This document shows, in pieces, positions 17,967-25,392 of a stretch of 64,000 bases of DNA. The first letter of the stretch is position 1. Each line of letters begins with the position of its first letter. Where the stretch lies: the NCBI RefSeq assembly GCF_030814995.1, contig NZ_JAUSVX010000001.1:62001-126000 (forward strand), written 5' to 3'. This DNA is from Labrys wisconsinensis. Lineage in GTDB: Bacteria; Pseudomonadota; Alphaproteobacteria; Rhizobiales; Labraceae. The notes below the pieces were generated by a model. It was not told where the DNA came from, ran no database searches, and saw nothing but the letters and a program-made list of their open reading frames with translations. A program made the translations under genes and the position numbers.

Positions 17967-18026
17967 TCCTGCGCCACTCCCGGCTGTCGAGATCGGCCGG
18001 CACGATGCCATCGCAAGGCGCGCTTG

Positions 18027-18109
18027 GCCAGCCCGGCTGGCGGATGCCAGCCCGGCTGGCACCCGCCGGTCCGGCCGGCGGGATGCAGGCAGGCCCGGGA
18101 GAGCCTGCC
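18027..18109 (+). repeat. Array of four short GC-rich palindromes
   Basis: Between two leftward genes lie four adjacent hairpins: GCCAGCCCGGCTGGC at 18027-18041, an exact second copy at 18046-18060, CCCGCCGGTCCGGCCGGCGGG at 18062-18082, and a stem GGCAGGC/GCCTGCC at 18088-18109. They could attenuate or end transcription from the PQQ-ABC cluster, or be remnants of palindromic repeat elements. Confidence 0.75.
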
Positions 18110-18116
18110 CGGGGGA

Positions 18117-18719
18117 TCACAGCTTCGGCTGGATGCGTCGTGCGATCTCGAACACCCGCTTCTCCAGGAGCACCGGGGTCTCGCAGACATAGGTCAGGGA
18201 CTGGCGCCGCTCCTGGAAGATGCGCGTGTCCCATTTCAGCCGATCCTCGATCTCCTTGGTCTGCGGCGTCTCCTCGGCCGCCGGCGAATCCTTGGCAAGG
18301 CTGAGCTTGTCGCTCTCGTCGCGCACCCGCTCGGCCAGGGCCTCCTGGCCCTTGGCGTAGCGGCTGATGCCGGCGAGGATGCGCGAGCGCTCGGTGTTGG
18401 TCAGCTCGAGCACGCCGGCGAACACCCGCAGCAGCCGCTCGCTCTTGGCGGCACCCGCCTTCTGCGCAAAGCCATCGACCAGGCCGTCGACCTCCTCCAG
18501 CGGCGTGCGTCGCGAGGCGAGCTGCCGGGCGAGCGATGCCGCCTCGAAATCCTGGCCCCAGTCGGCGCTGGCGGCGGCGAGGTCCGGTCCGCTCCACACC
18601 GAGCCGGCGCTGATGGTCGCGATCCGGCGCTGGACGCAGGGCCAGTCGCCCTGGGCCGACTGCGCCAGGGCCGCCGGCGCGGCCAGCAGCAGCATCGTGA
18701 CGATGGAGGCTCGGAACAT
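18117..18719 (-). CDS. Exported helical protein of unknown function in the PQQ-associated ABC operon
   Basis: A 200-residue protein with a signal peptide (MFRASIVTMLLLAAPAALA). The mature part is largely helical and polar with two cysteines (WPCVQRR, TYVCETP) that could form a disulphide. The first gene of the cluster is a periplasmic binding protein and this is the last; it starts one base after the permease stop, so it is surely cotranscribed. It probably acts in the periplasm with the PQQ-linked transporter. I do not recognise a named domain. Confidence 0.75.
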   Translation of the reverse strand: MFRASIVTMLLLAAPAALAQSAQGDWPCVQRRIATISAGSVWSGPDLAAASADWGQDFEAASLARQLASRRTPLEEVDGLVDGFAQKAGAAKSERLLRVFAGVLELTNTERSRILAGISRYAKGQEALAERVRDESDKLSLAKDSPAAEETPQTKEIEDRLKWDTRIFQERRQSLTYVCETPVLLEKRVFEIARRIQPKL

Positions 18720-18720
18720 C

Positions 18721-19569
18721 TCAACTCTCCGCGGTTGGGCCGCCCCGCCGGGCCATCAGTCCCCGGCCGGGATCATAGGCGAGCACCGCGGCCAGGAAGA
18801 AGACGATCGTGGTGCCCGCCACCACCGCGAACGCCAGCGGGTTGAACTTGGCGTAGAGGGCGAAGCGCACCAGCTCCACCGCATGGGTGAAGGGATTGGC
18901 CTGGCACACCCAGTACAGCCCCTCGCTCGCCTCGCGGATGCGCCAGAGCGGGTAGAGCGCCGAGGAGGCGAAGAACATCGGGAAGATCACGAAGTTCATC
19001 ACGCTGGCGAAGTTCTCCAGCTGGCGCACCAGCGAGGAGATGAACAGCCCGATCGAGCCCAGCATCAGCCCGGCGAGGATGAAGGCCGGCAGCGCCAGGA
19101 GATAGCCGATGGGCGGCGGCTCGATCTCCCACAGCCGGGCGATGGCCAGGAACACATAGGCCTGCGCCAGCGACACCACCACGCTGGCGATCAGCTTGGC
19201 GAGCAGCAGCAGCCAGCGCGGGAACGGGCTGGTCAGCAGCACCCGCATCGAGCCGACCTCGCGGTCATAGACCATGGAGAGCGAGGACTGCATGCCGTAG
19301 AAAAGCTGGATCATCACGGCCAGGCCCGGCGCCACGTAGTCCTCGTAGAGCACATAGGTCTCGTAGGGCGGGATGATCGACACGCCGAGCACGCTGCGGA
19401 ACCCGGCCGCGAAGATGAACAGCCAGATCAGCGGCCGCACCAACGCCGAGAGGAAGCGCTCCTTCTGGTGGACGAAGCGCAGCAGCTCGCGGCGGATGAT
19501 GCCGCCGAGGCAGACGAGGTAGCCGAAGGTGCCGAGGGGCCGCGGCGCGGCGATGGCGAGGTCCGTCAT
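18721..19569 (-). CDS. ABC-2 type permease of PQQ-dependent alcohol dehydrogenase-associated transporter
   Basis: A 282-residue ABC-2 family permease with about six membrane spans, the first near residues 45-65 (LIWLFIFAAGF) and the last near 255-272 (FAVVAGTTIVFFLAAVL). ABC-2 permeases usually export. The gene overlaps the ATPase gene by four bases (ATGA). It belongs to the conserved set (binding protein, beta-propeller, ATPase, permease) that accompanies PQQ-dependent alcohol dehydrogenases in many proteobacteria. Its cargo is not established. Confidence 0.85.
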   Translation of the reverse strand: MTDLAIAAPRPLGTFGYLVCLGGIIRRELLRFVHQKERFLSALVRPLIWLFIFAAGFRSVLGVSIIPPYETYVLYEDYVAPGLAVMIQLFYGMQSSLSMVYDREVGSMRVLLTSPFPRWLLLLAKLIASVVVSLAQAYVFLAIARLWEIEPPPIGYLLALPAFILAGLMLGSIGLFISSLVRQLENFASVMNFVIFPMFFASSALYPLWRIREASEGLYWVCQANPFTHAVELVRFALYAKFNPLAFAVVAGTTIVFFLAAVLAYDPGRGLMARRGGPTAES

Positions 19570-20312
19570 GCCTCCTCCTTCGCCGGCGCGGCGGTGAGGC
19601 GCCGGAACGCCGCCTGCAGCGAGGCGTCGCCCGCTCCGATCAGGGCGGCGGTGCCGCTCGCCACCACCCGCCCCTGATGCAGCACGGTGACCGCATCCTC
19701 CGGCTCGACCTCGTCGAAGATGTGCGAGGCCCAGAGCACGGCCACGCCCTCGCTGCGCACCAGCTCGCGCACGAAGGCAATGAGCGCCGTGCGCGAGGCG
19801 AGGTCGAGGCCGACCGTGGGCTCGTCGAGCAGCAGGAGGCGCGGCCGGTGCACCAGGGCGCGGGCGATCTCGATGCGCCGGGCCTGGCCGCCCGACAGGG
19901 TGCGGACCTTGTCGCCGATGCGCTCGCCGAGGCCGACCCGCTCCAGCAGCGCCTCGATCCGCGCCCGCACCGCCCGGCCGGAGAGGCCGTGCAGGGCGGC
20001 GTGATAGGCGAGATTCTCGCGCACCGACAGGTCGCCGTCGAGGGTGCGGCTCTGGAAAACCGCGCCGAGCTCGGCCAGCGCCCGCGACGGGGTCCGCCTG
20101 ATATCATGGCCGTAGATGCGCACCGCGCCCGAGCGGTTGTTGTAGAGGCGCGTCGCGATCGAGAACAGCGTGGTCTTGCCGGCGCCGTTCGGCCCGAGCA
20201 GGGCGGTGAAGCAGCCGGCCGGCACGGTCAGCGACACGTCGTCGAGGGCGACGCGCCTGCCGAAGGCATGGCTGACGGCCTCGATCTCGAGCGCGGGCGC
20301 CTCGATCCTCAT
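19566..20312 (-). CDS. ABC transporter ATP-binding protein, PQQ-dependent alcohol dehydrogenase system
   Basis: A 248-residue ABC ATPase: Walker A GPNGAGKTT near residue 40, signature LSGGQARRIEIARAL, Walker B LLLLDEPTVGLDL, and a switch histidine in WASHIFDEV. The order and neighbours match the PQQ-dehydrogenase-associated ATPase family. The ATG at 20312 gives the normal length; the longer frame from 20408 lacks support. It pairs with the downstream overlapping permease gene, and lies 49 bases after the beta-propeller gene. Confidence 0.88.
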   Translation of the reverse strand: MRIEAPALEIEAVSHAFGRRVALDDVSLTVPAGCFTALLGPNGAGKTTLFSIATRLYNNRSGAVRIYGHDIRRTPSRALAELGAVFQSRTLDGDLSVRENLAYHAALHGLSGRAVRARIEALLERVGLGERIGDKVRTLSGGQARRIEIARALVHRPRLLLLDEPTVGLDLASRTALIAFVRELVRSEGVAVLWASHIFDEVEPEDAVTVLHQGRVVASGTAALIGAGDASLQAAFRRLTAAPAKEEA

Positions 20313-20361
20313 CAACAACTCAGGTTGCCTCTCGGGTTCGGCGCCCGCCGGGGCCAGGGGA

Positions 20362-21336
20362 TCATTGGGGCGAGACCACCGCCCCCCATGGCGCCTCGCC
20401 GACCGCAATCGTCTTCAGCACCTTCTGGCTCTCGACGTCGATCACCGACACGTCGTTCGAATTGCCGTTGGTAGCGTAGAGCAGTTTCTCGTCCGGCGTG
20501 AAGGCGAGCTGCCAGACACGCTGGCCGACCAGGAGATATTTCTCCACCTCGAAGGTCTGCGCATTGATCACCGCCACCCGGTTCGCCGGCCCGAGCGCGG
20601 CGAAGGCGGTCTTGCCGTCGCGCGTGACGCGCACGCCGACCGGCTGGATCGTGTCGGCCGTCACGCCTGGGATCTGGAAGTCGATGGTCTTGAGGATGTC
20701 GCGGGTGGCAGGGTCGATCACCGTCACCGTGCCGCCGACCTCGGCGCTGACCCACAGCCTCTTGCCGTCCTTGGTGAACTCGGCGAAGCGCGGGCGCGAA
20801 TCCACCAGGACGCTGTCGATCACCTGGAAGGTCTGGGTGTCGATGAAATGCGCCATGTTGGTGGTTTCGGAGGTGTTGACCAGGAGCTTGCCGTCCGGGC
20901 TGATGCCCATGCCCTCCGGCTCGACCCCGACCGGGACCTGCGCCAGGATCTGGTTCTTCTCGACGTCGAGCACCGTCACCTCGGCATCGTTCTCGTTGGC
21001 GATGTAGAGCGGGTTGCCGCTCGGATGCAGGATGAAGAGCTCGGGGTCGGGCCCGGACTGCAAGGTGCGCACCACCTTCATCGTGGCGGTGTCGATCACC
21101 TCGATGCCGTCCTCGTCGCTGGCGCAGACATAGAGGAACTTGCCGTCCTTGCTGATGGTGATGCCGCGCGGCCGCCGGCCGATCGGCACGGTCTTCACCA
21201 CCTCCTGGGTGGTGGAATCGATCACGGTGATCGAGTTGCCCTTCTCGTTCGAGACATAGACCATGTAGGCCGAGGCCGGCGTCGCCGCGCCCATGGCGGC
21301 GGCGGCAACGGCCAGCGCGAGCAGACGCCCGATCAT
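20362..21336 (-). CDS. PQQ-dependent catabolism-associated YVTN beta-propeller protein
   Basis: A 324-residue exported protein with a signal peptide (MIGRLLALAVAAAAMGAATPASA) and seven to eight repeats of about 42 residues with the YVTN pattern (for example YVSNEKGNSITVIDS, YVCASDEDGIEVIDT). It folds as a periplasmic beta-propeller. Propellers of this family are found next to PQQ-dependent alcohol dehydrogenases and this ABC transporter; the precise role is unknown, perhaps a scaffold or sensor. A ribosome-binding site GGAGGAGG precedes the ATG. Confidence 0.88.
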   Translation of the reverse strand: MIGRLLALAVAAAAMGAATPASAYMVYVSNEKGNSITVIDSTTQEVVKTVPIGRRPRGITISKDGKFLYVCASDEDGIEVIDTATMKVVRTLQSGPDPELFILHPSGNPLYIANENDAEVTVLDVEKNQILAQVPVGVEPEGMGISPDGKLLVNTSETTNMAHFIDTQTFQVIDSVLVDSRPRFAEFTKDGKRLWVSAEVGGTVTVIDPATRDILKTIDFQIPGVTADTIQPVGVRVTRDGKTAFAALGPANRVAVINAQTFEVEKYLLVGQRVWQLAFTPDEKLLYATNGNSNDVSVIDVESQKVLKTIAVGEAPWGAVVSPQ

Positions 21337-21420
21337 CGAATCCTCCTCCGGCGCGCCGGGCGCGCCCTCCCCGAAAAGCGCGGCTCCGCGCCCTGTTTCG
21401 TGAGCGCGGCCTGCCCGCGC

Positions 21421-22677
21421 CTATTTCAAGCTGCAGGCATTCTCCGGCTCGTCGAAGCCGAGCGTGTCGAGCGGTGTCTTCTGGTGCAGGAAGCCCTGCT
21501 GCGGCGAGACCGAGACGATCCGCATCGGCTGGGCCAGCAGCACGGGCTGACGCAGCTGGTGGTCCCACGTCCGGAAGCTGACCGGCACGCCCTTGAAGGC
21601 GGCGATCTGGAACTTCGGCGTCAGCATGAAGTCGGCCAGGGTCTTGGGATCGGCCGACTTGGCGCGGGTCACCGCCTCGCCCACGGCGCGGACCGCCACC
21701 CAGGCGGCATAGTCGGCCGGCCGCATGAAGCGCCCGGTGGTCTTGTAGAAGCGGCTCTGCAGCTGGGCCGAGCCCCAGGCGTCCTGGGCCCGGTGCCAGG
21801 CGGTGGGGACCAGCCCCTGCGTGCCGGCGACCAGCTTCGGGTCCCAGGTGTTGTAGGCGATGAAGTCGCCGAAATCGCCGGCCTCGTCCGCCACCACCAT
21901 CACGTCGTAGTCGGTGCCGCGGGTGAACACCAGCGCGTCGGCCGTCACCACGCTGTCGGCACGGGCCTTGGCGAGCGGACCGAAGGTCCAGTCCGTGTCG
22001 GCGGCGATCTTCAGCCCGAACTTCTTGGCCGAGCGGCGCATCGCCTCGGCATAGAGCTTGTCGCCGGGCCCCGGGCCGGTGATCAGGAACAGGTTCGGCC
22101 ATTTGCGCGTCGCCAGGAACTCGGCCAGGGCGTCGGTCAGCATGCCGCGATTGGGCAGGACGTGGAAGATGTTGGCGCGGCAGTCGGCGGCGCGCAGCCG
22201 GTCGTCCGGCGCGCCGACGTTGAACAGCACCACGGGACGGCCCTTCAGCGCGTCGGCCACCGCCAGGAGCTGGTCGGCCGGCAGGTTGAGCACGAGATAG
22301 CCGACGCCGCCGTCGGCAAGCTTCCTGGCGGCGTCCACGGGCGACTGGTCCGGCGTCAGCACCACCTCGTTCAGCGTGTAGTGCTGGCCGAGGAAGGAAC
22401 CCGTGGTGTTGTCGTCGATGATCGCCTGGCGGGCGCCGGCCAGCGCCTCGTCCTGCGGCACCGGGTCGAGCTCGTAAAGCGGCGGCGGCGGCGATTTCGG
22501 GCCGATGATGCCGATCCCCACCTCGGTCTTGACCGTCGCGGCACCGGCAGCGACGACTCCGGCCAGCGCCAGGACCGAGGCGAGGGCGAGACCCGGCAGG
22601 AAGCGAAGAAAGCGCGTTGTTGGAAGCAAGACCAAAGCGTTCCTCGACAGCAGGCCCCTCGCAGCAAACTTAGGCAT
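21421..22677 (-). CDS. ABC substrate-binding protein, PQQ-dependent alcohol dehydrogenase system
   Basis: A 418-residue exported protein with an extended basic N-terminus and a hydrophobic signal segment at about residues 24-47 (FLPGLALASVLALAGVVAAGAA). The mature part resembles branched-chain amino-acid-type binding proteins (VGIGIIGPKSPPPPLYELDP; LFLITGPGPGDKLYAEAM). It heads the PQQ-linked ABC operon. It is an odd partner for an ABC-2 (export-type) permease, as in the described family, and may instead sense a ligand. The only in-frame ATG is at 22677. Confidence 0.85.
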   Translation of the reverse strand: MPKFAARGLLSRNALVLLPTTRFLRFLPGLALASVLALAGVVAAGAATVKTEVGIGIIGPKSPPPPLYELDPVPQDEALAGARQAIIDDNTTGSFLGQHYTLNEVVLTPDQSPVDAARKLADGGVGYLVLNLPADQLLAVADALKGRPVVLFNVGAPDDRLRAADCRANIFHVLPNRGMLTDALAEFLATRKWPNLFLITGPGPGDKLYAEAMRRSAKKFGLKIAADTDWTFGPLAKARADSVVTADALVFTRGTDYDVMVVADEAGDFGDFIAYNTWDPKLVAGTQGLVPTAWHRAQDAWGSAQLQSRFYKTTGRFMRPADYAAWVAVRAVGEAVTRAKSADPKTLADFMLTPKFQIAAFKGVPVSFRTWDHQLRQPVLLAQPMRIVSVSPQQGFLHQKTPLDTLGFDEPENACSLK

Positions 22678-22769
22678 CGCTTCGCGCGCAAATCAACAGA
22701 ATATGTCTAAGCGAAAAATAAGCTGAACCCAACTTGCGGCCAAACCATCGTCTGTGACACCATGCCGTA
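22678..22769 (+). promoter_or_regulatory. Divergent promoter region of PQQ-ABC operon and DUF3280-like gene
   Basis: A 92-base gap between divergent start codons, less GC-rich than its surroundings (around 22687-22725). It must contain both promoters, but no convincing consensus or operator was identified. Confidence 0.4.
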
Positions 22770-23309
22770 ATGGAACGAAACGCTTGCCTCGCGCTGATTT
22801 CTACCATCCTCGCCGTCATATCGCCCGCGGTGGCGGGCACCGGCGCCATCGCCGCGCCGCTGAAGGCCGCGGTCTTCGGCTTCGAGCTCGTCGACACCAG
22901 CGAGGAAGGCCAGCTGACCGGCGAGCGCCCCGACCAGACCCGGCGCGTGGCGCTCGCCAGCACCGAGCTCCGGCGCCTGCTCGATGCGTCCGGCCAGATC
23001 GCCGAGGTCGACCTCGCGCCGCAGGCGGCAGCGATCCGGAAGGGCTCGCCGCTGTACAGGTGCAACGGCTGCGCCGCGGACATCGCCCGTGACCTCGGCG
23101 CCGAAGTCTCGATCATCGGCCTGGTGCAGAAGACCTCCAACCTGATCCTGTCCTTCCGGGTCGAGGTCACCGACGTGCGCTCGGGCCGGATGCTGCGCGG
23201 CGGCCAGGTCGACATCCGCGGCAACAATGACGAGATGTGGCTGCGCGGCGTGCGCTTCCTGGTCAAGGACCGGCTGACCGATCCGCCGCTGGCGGCACCG
23301 GCGCCATGA
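22770..23309 (+). CDS. Exported DUF3280/DUF2380-like protein
   Basis: A 179-residue protein with an N-terminal signal segment (LALISTILAVISPAVA). The body contains KAAVFGFELVDTSEEG, then CNGCAADIARDLGAEVSIIGLVQK and SFRVEVTDVRSGRMLRGGQVDIRGN, which is the pattern of the DUF3280/DUF2380 family, often found near PQQ-dehydrogenase and methanol-oxidation genes. The two cysteines in CNGC could be redox-active or structural. It is divergent from the PQQ-linked ABC operon and precedes the methanofuran genes by 204 bases. Function unknown. Confidence 0.72.
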   Translation: MERNACLALISTILAVISPAVAGTGAIAAPLKAAVFGFELVDTSEEGQLTGERPDQTRRVALASTELRRLLDASGQIAEVDLAPQAAAIRKGSPLYRCNGCAADIARDLGAEVSIIGLVQKTSNLILSFRVEVTDVRSGRMLRGGQVDIRGNNDEMWLRGVRFLVKDRLTDPPLAAPAP

Positions 23310-23513
23310 CCGCGGCCTCCGGCCCGGGCGCGCCGGCCTGCGGGCGCCGTCGCCGTGCTATGGTGGCGCACGGGCGGGACTGCACGGCGCATCGCCGCGC
23401 CGCGGCCGTCGGCGGGAGCCGGCCGTCGATGGCGCCGTGACCAACCTCATCCGCCTGGAGAAAGACCCGTGCGGGCGCGGCTGGCCGCGGGTCCCGTCCA
23501 AGGAGTGGAGTGC

Positions 23514-24203
23514 ATGACCCGCTTGCTCGTGAGCGTGCGCGACGCCGCCGAGGCCGACCTGGCCGCCGCGGCGGGTGCGGACCTGATCGACGCCAAGGAT
23601 CCGTCCGTCGGCTCGCTCGGCTCGCTGCCTCCGGCCGCCATCGGCGCGATCTTGCACGTCGTCGGCGCCCGCGCCCCGGTGAGCGCCGTCGCCGGCGAGC
23701 ACGAGGCGCTGGAGCCGCTTGTCGCCGCGGCCCGCGCCGTTGCCGCCACCGGCGTCGCCTTCGTCAAGGTCGGCCTGTCCCGGCCGCTGGCCGCGCCTGA
23801 TGCCGCTGCGGCAATCGGCAGCGCCCTCGCCGGCATCCGCCTGGTCGCGGTGCTGTTCGCCGACGAGGCGCCGGATCTCGGCCTCGTCCCGTCCCTGGCA
23901 CAGGCCGGCTTCGCCGGCGCCATGCTGGACACGCGGCGCAAGGGCGCCGGTCGCCTCGTCGAGGTCCAGCCGCCCGCCGCCCTCGCCGCCTTCGTCGCCG
24001 CCTGCCGGGCGGAGGCCCTGATGTGCGGCCTCGCCGGCTCGCTCCGCCTGGACGACATCGCGGCGCTGGCCCCGCTCGGGCCGGATTATCTCGGCTTTCG
24101 CGGCGGCCTGTGCGCCGGCGCCGACCGGCGCGCCGGGCTCGATGCCGGCGCGATCGCCGCCGCGGCGGCGCGGATCCGCTCCACGGCGCGGGCGGCGGCC
24201 TGA
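23514..24203 (+). CDS. mfnB: (5-formylfuran-3-yl)methyl phosphate synthase
   Basis: A 229-residue TIM-barrel protein of the MfnB (DUF556) family, which makes the furan precursor of methanofuran from two glyceraldehyde 3-phosphates. The Schiff-base lysine region DLIDAKDPSVGSLG is at residues 24-37 and a second conserved lysine is in LDTRRKGAGRL. ATG 23514 has a ribosome-binding site (AAGGAG). It starts an operon in which each gene overlaps or nearly abuts the next. In methylotrophs the product is methylofuran, the carrier used by the formyltransferase/hydrolase complex encoded at 42245-46642. Confidence 0.88.
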   Translation: MTRLLVSVRDAAEADLAAAAGADLIDAKDPSVGSLGSLPPAAIGAILHVVGARAPVSAVAGEHEALEPLVAAARAVAATGVAFVKVGLSRPLAAPDAAAAIGSALAGIRLVAVLFADEAPDLGLVPSLAQAGFAGAMLDTRRKGAGRLVEVQPPAALAAFVAACRAEALMCGLAGSLRLDDIAALAPLGPDYLGFRGGLCAGADRRAGLDAGAIAAAAARIRSTARAAA

Positions 24204-24835
24204 TGCCCGCGTCCGGCCTGCCCCTCCTCGTGGTCAAGCTCGGCGGCAGCCTCATGACCTCGCCGGGCCTCGACCCGCTGCTCGCTCTGCTCGCCCGCCC
24301 GCACCCGGCGCGCCTCGTGCTGGTGCCCGGCGGCGGCCCGTTCGCCGACGCGGTGCGGCAGACGCAGGCCCTGCTCGCCTTCGACGACGCCCTCGCCCAT
24401 CGCCTCGCCCTCGATGCCATGAGCCATGTCGGCGAGATCCTGGCCGCGCGCCAGGCCGCCTTCACGCTCGTCGCCGACGAGGCGGCGATCGGTGAGGCCC
24501 ATGGCCGGGGCCGCGTGCCGGTCTGGCACCCGGCCGGCCTGCGCGCCGGCCATCCCGACATTCCGGAGAGCTGGACGATCACCTCCGACAGCCTCGCCGC
24601 CTGGCTGGCGGCACGGCTCGGCGCCGATCGGCTCGTCCTGTGCAAATCCGTCGACGTCGCCGCGCCGGGCGATCGCTCGGGCTGGGAGGCCCTCGCCGCG
24701 GCCGGCATCGTCGACGACGCCTTCCCCGGCTTCGCCGCCCGCTATGGCGGGCCCATCCGCATCGCCGGCCCCTCGCGCCAGGCCGCCGCCGGCCCCCTGC
24801 TCGGCCTCGATGCCGCGGAGGACGACGCGGCATGA
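24203..24835 (+). CDS. mfnE: Amino-acid-kinase-fold protein, probable furan phosphate kinase of methanofuran synthesis
   Basis: A 210-residue member of the aspartokinase fold: VVKLGGSLM near residue 10, LVPGGGPFAD near residue 42, and a nucleotide-binding part including TITSDSLAAWLAARLGADRLVLCKSVDV. In archaea the MfnE kinase phosphorylates 5-(aminomethyl)furan-3-methyl phosphate. The gene overlaps mfnB by one base (TGATG) and is the usual companion in methylotroph gene islands. The name is given by homology and context; the reaction in bacteria is inference. Confidence 0.78.
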   Translation: MPASGLPLLVVKLGGSLMTSPGLDPLLALLARPHPARLVLVPGGGPFADAVRQTQALLAFDDALAHRLALDAMSHVGEILAARQAAFTLVADEAAIGEAHGRGRVPVWHPAGLRAGHPDIPESWTITSDSLAAWLAARLGADRLVLCKSVDVAAPGDRSGWEALAAAGIVDDAFPGFAARYGGPIRIAGPSRQAAAGPLLGLDAAEDDAA

Positions 24836-25392
24836 ACGCAAGCCCTCCCAAGCCACGCCTCGCCTGGGCGCTGACCGGCTCCGGCCACTATTTCACCGAG
24901 TGCCTGGCGCTGATCCGCGACCTGCCCGAGGTCGATCTCTTCGTCACCAAGGCGGCAGCGGAAGTGGTGCGGATGTACCGCAAGGAATTCTCCGGCCTTG
25001 CCAGGAGCGTGCACGTCTTCCGCGACACCACGGCGAGCGCCGGCCCGGTCGGCCGCTTCTACCACGGCGTCTACCACACGCTGGTGGTCGCCCCGGCCAC
25101 CTCGAACACCATTGCCAAATGCGTCTACGGCATCTCCGACACGCTGGCGACCAACGTCTATGCCCAGGCCGGCAAGTGCCGTGTGCCGTCCATCGTCTTC
25201 GCCTGCGACACCGCGCCGGAGATGGAGACCATGGCGCCGTCCGGCATGGTCAAGGTCTATCCCCGGCGCATCGATCTGGAGAACACCGAGAAGCTCAAAT
25301 CCTTCGAGGCGACCACCGTGGTCGAGACGCTGGCGGAGCTGGAAGCCGCGCTGAAGCAGAGGCTGGCATGCGTGAACGCCTCGTCCTCGTGA
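24832..25392 (+). CDS. AfpA/DmrB-like flavoprotein, candidate dihydromethanopterin reductase
   Basis: A 186-residue flavoprotein of the archaeoflavoprotein/Dfp-like type. It shows WALTGSGHYFTECL at the N-terminus, then VVAPATSNTIAKCVYGISDTLATN and PSIVFACDTAPEMETMAPSG, the typical FMN-binding loops. Related proteins reduce dihydromethanopterin to tetrahydromethanopterin using an external electron donor. It overlaps the kinase gene by four bases (ATGA) and the next gene by 25 bases. No folate-reductase-like DmrA gene is in the window, which makes the reductase role attractive. Confidence 0.75.
   Translation: MNASPPKPRLAWALTGSGHYFTECLALIRDLPEVDLFVTKAAAEVVRMYRKEFSGLARSVHVFRDTTASAGPVGRFYHGVYHTLVVAPATSNTIAKCVYGISDTLATNVYAQAGKCRVPSIVFACDTAPEMETMAPSGMVKVYPRRIDLENTEKLKSFEATTVVETLAELEAALKQRLACVNASSS

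Noticed and set aside
16383-18845. 820-residue open frame on the plus strand
   Set aside because: It is antisense to three leftward genes with good signals or domains, and its own translation has no motif.
20170-22710. 846-residue open frame on the plus strand
   Set aside because: It is the mirror of the beta-propeller and binding-protein genes and has no recognisable domain.
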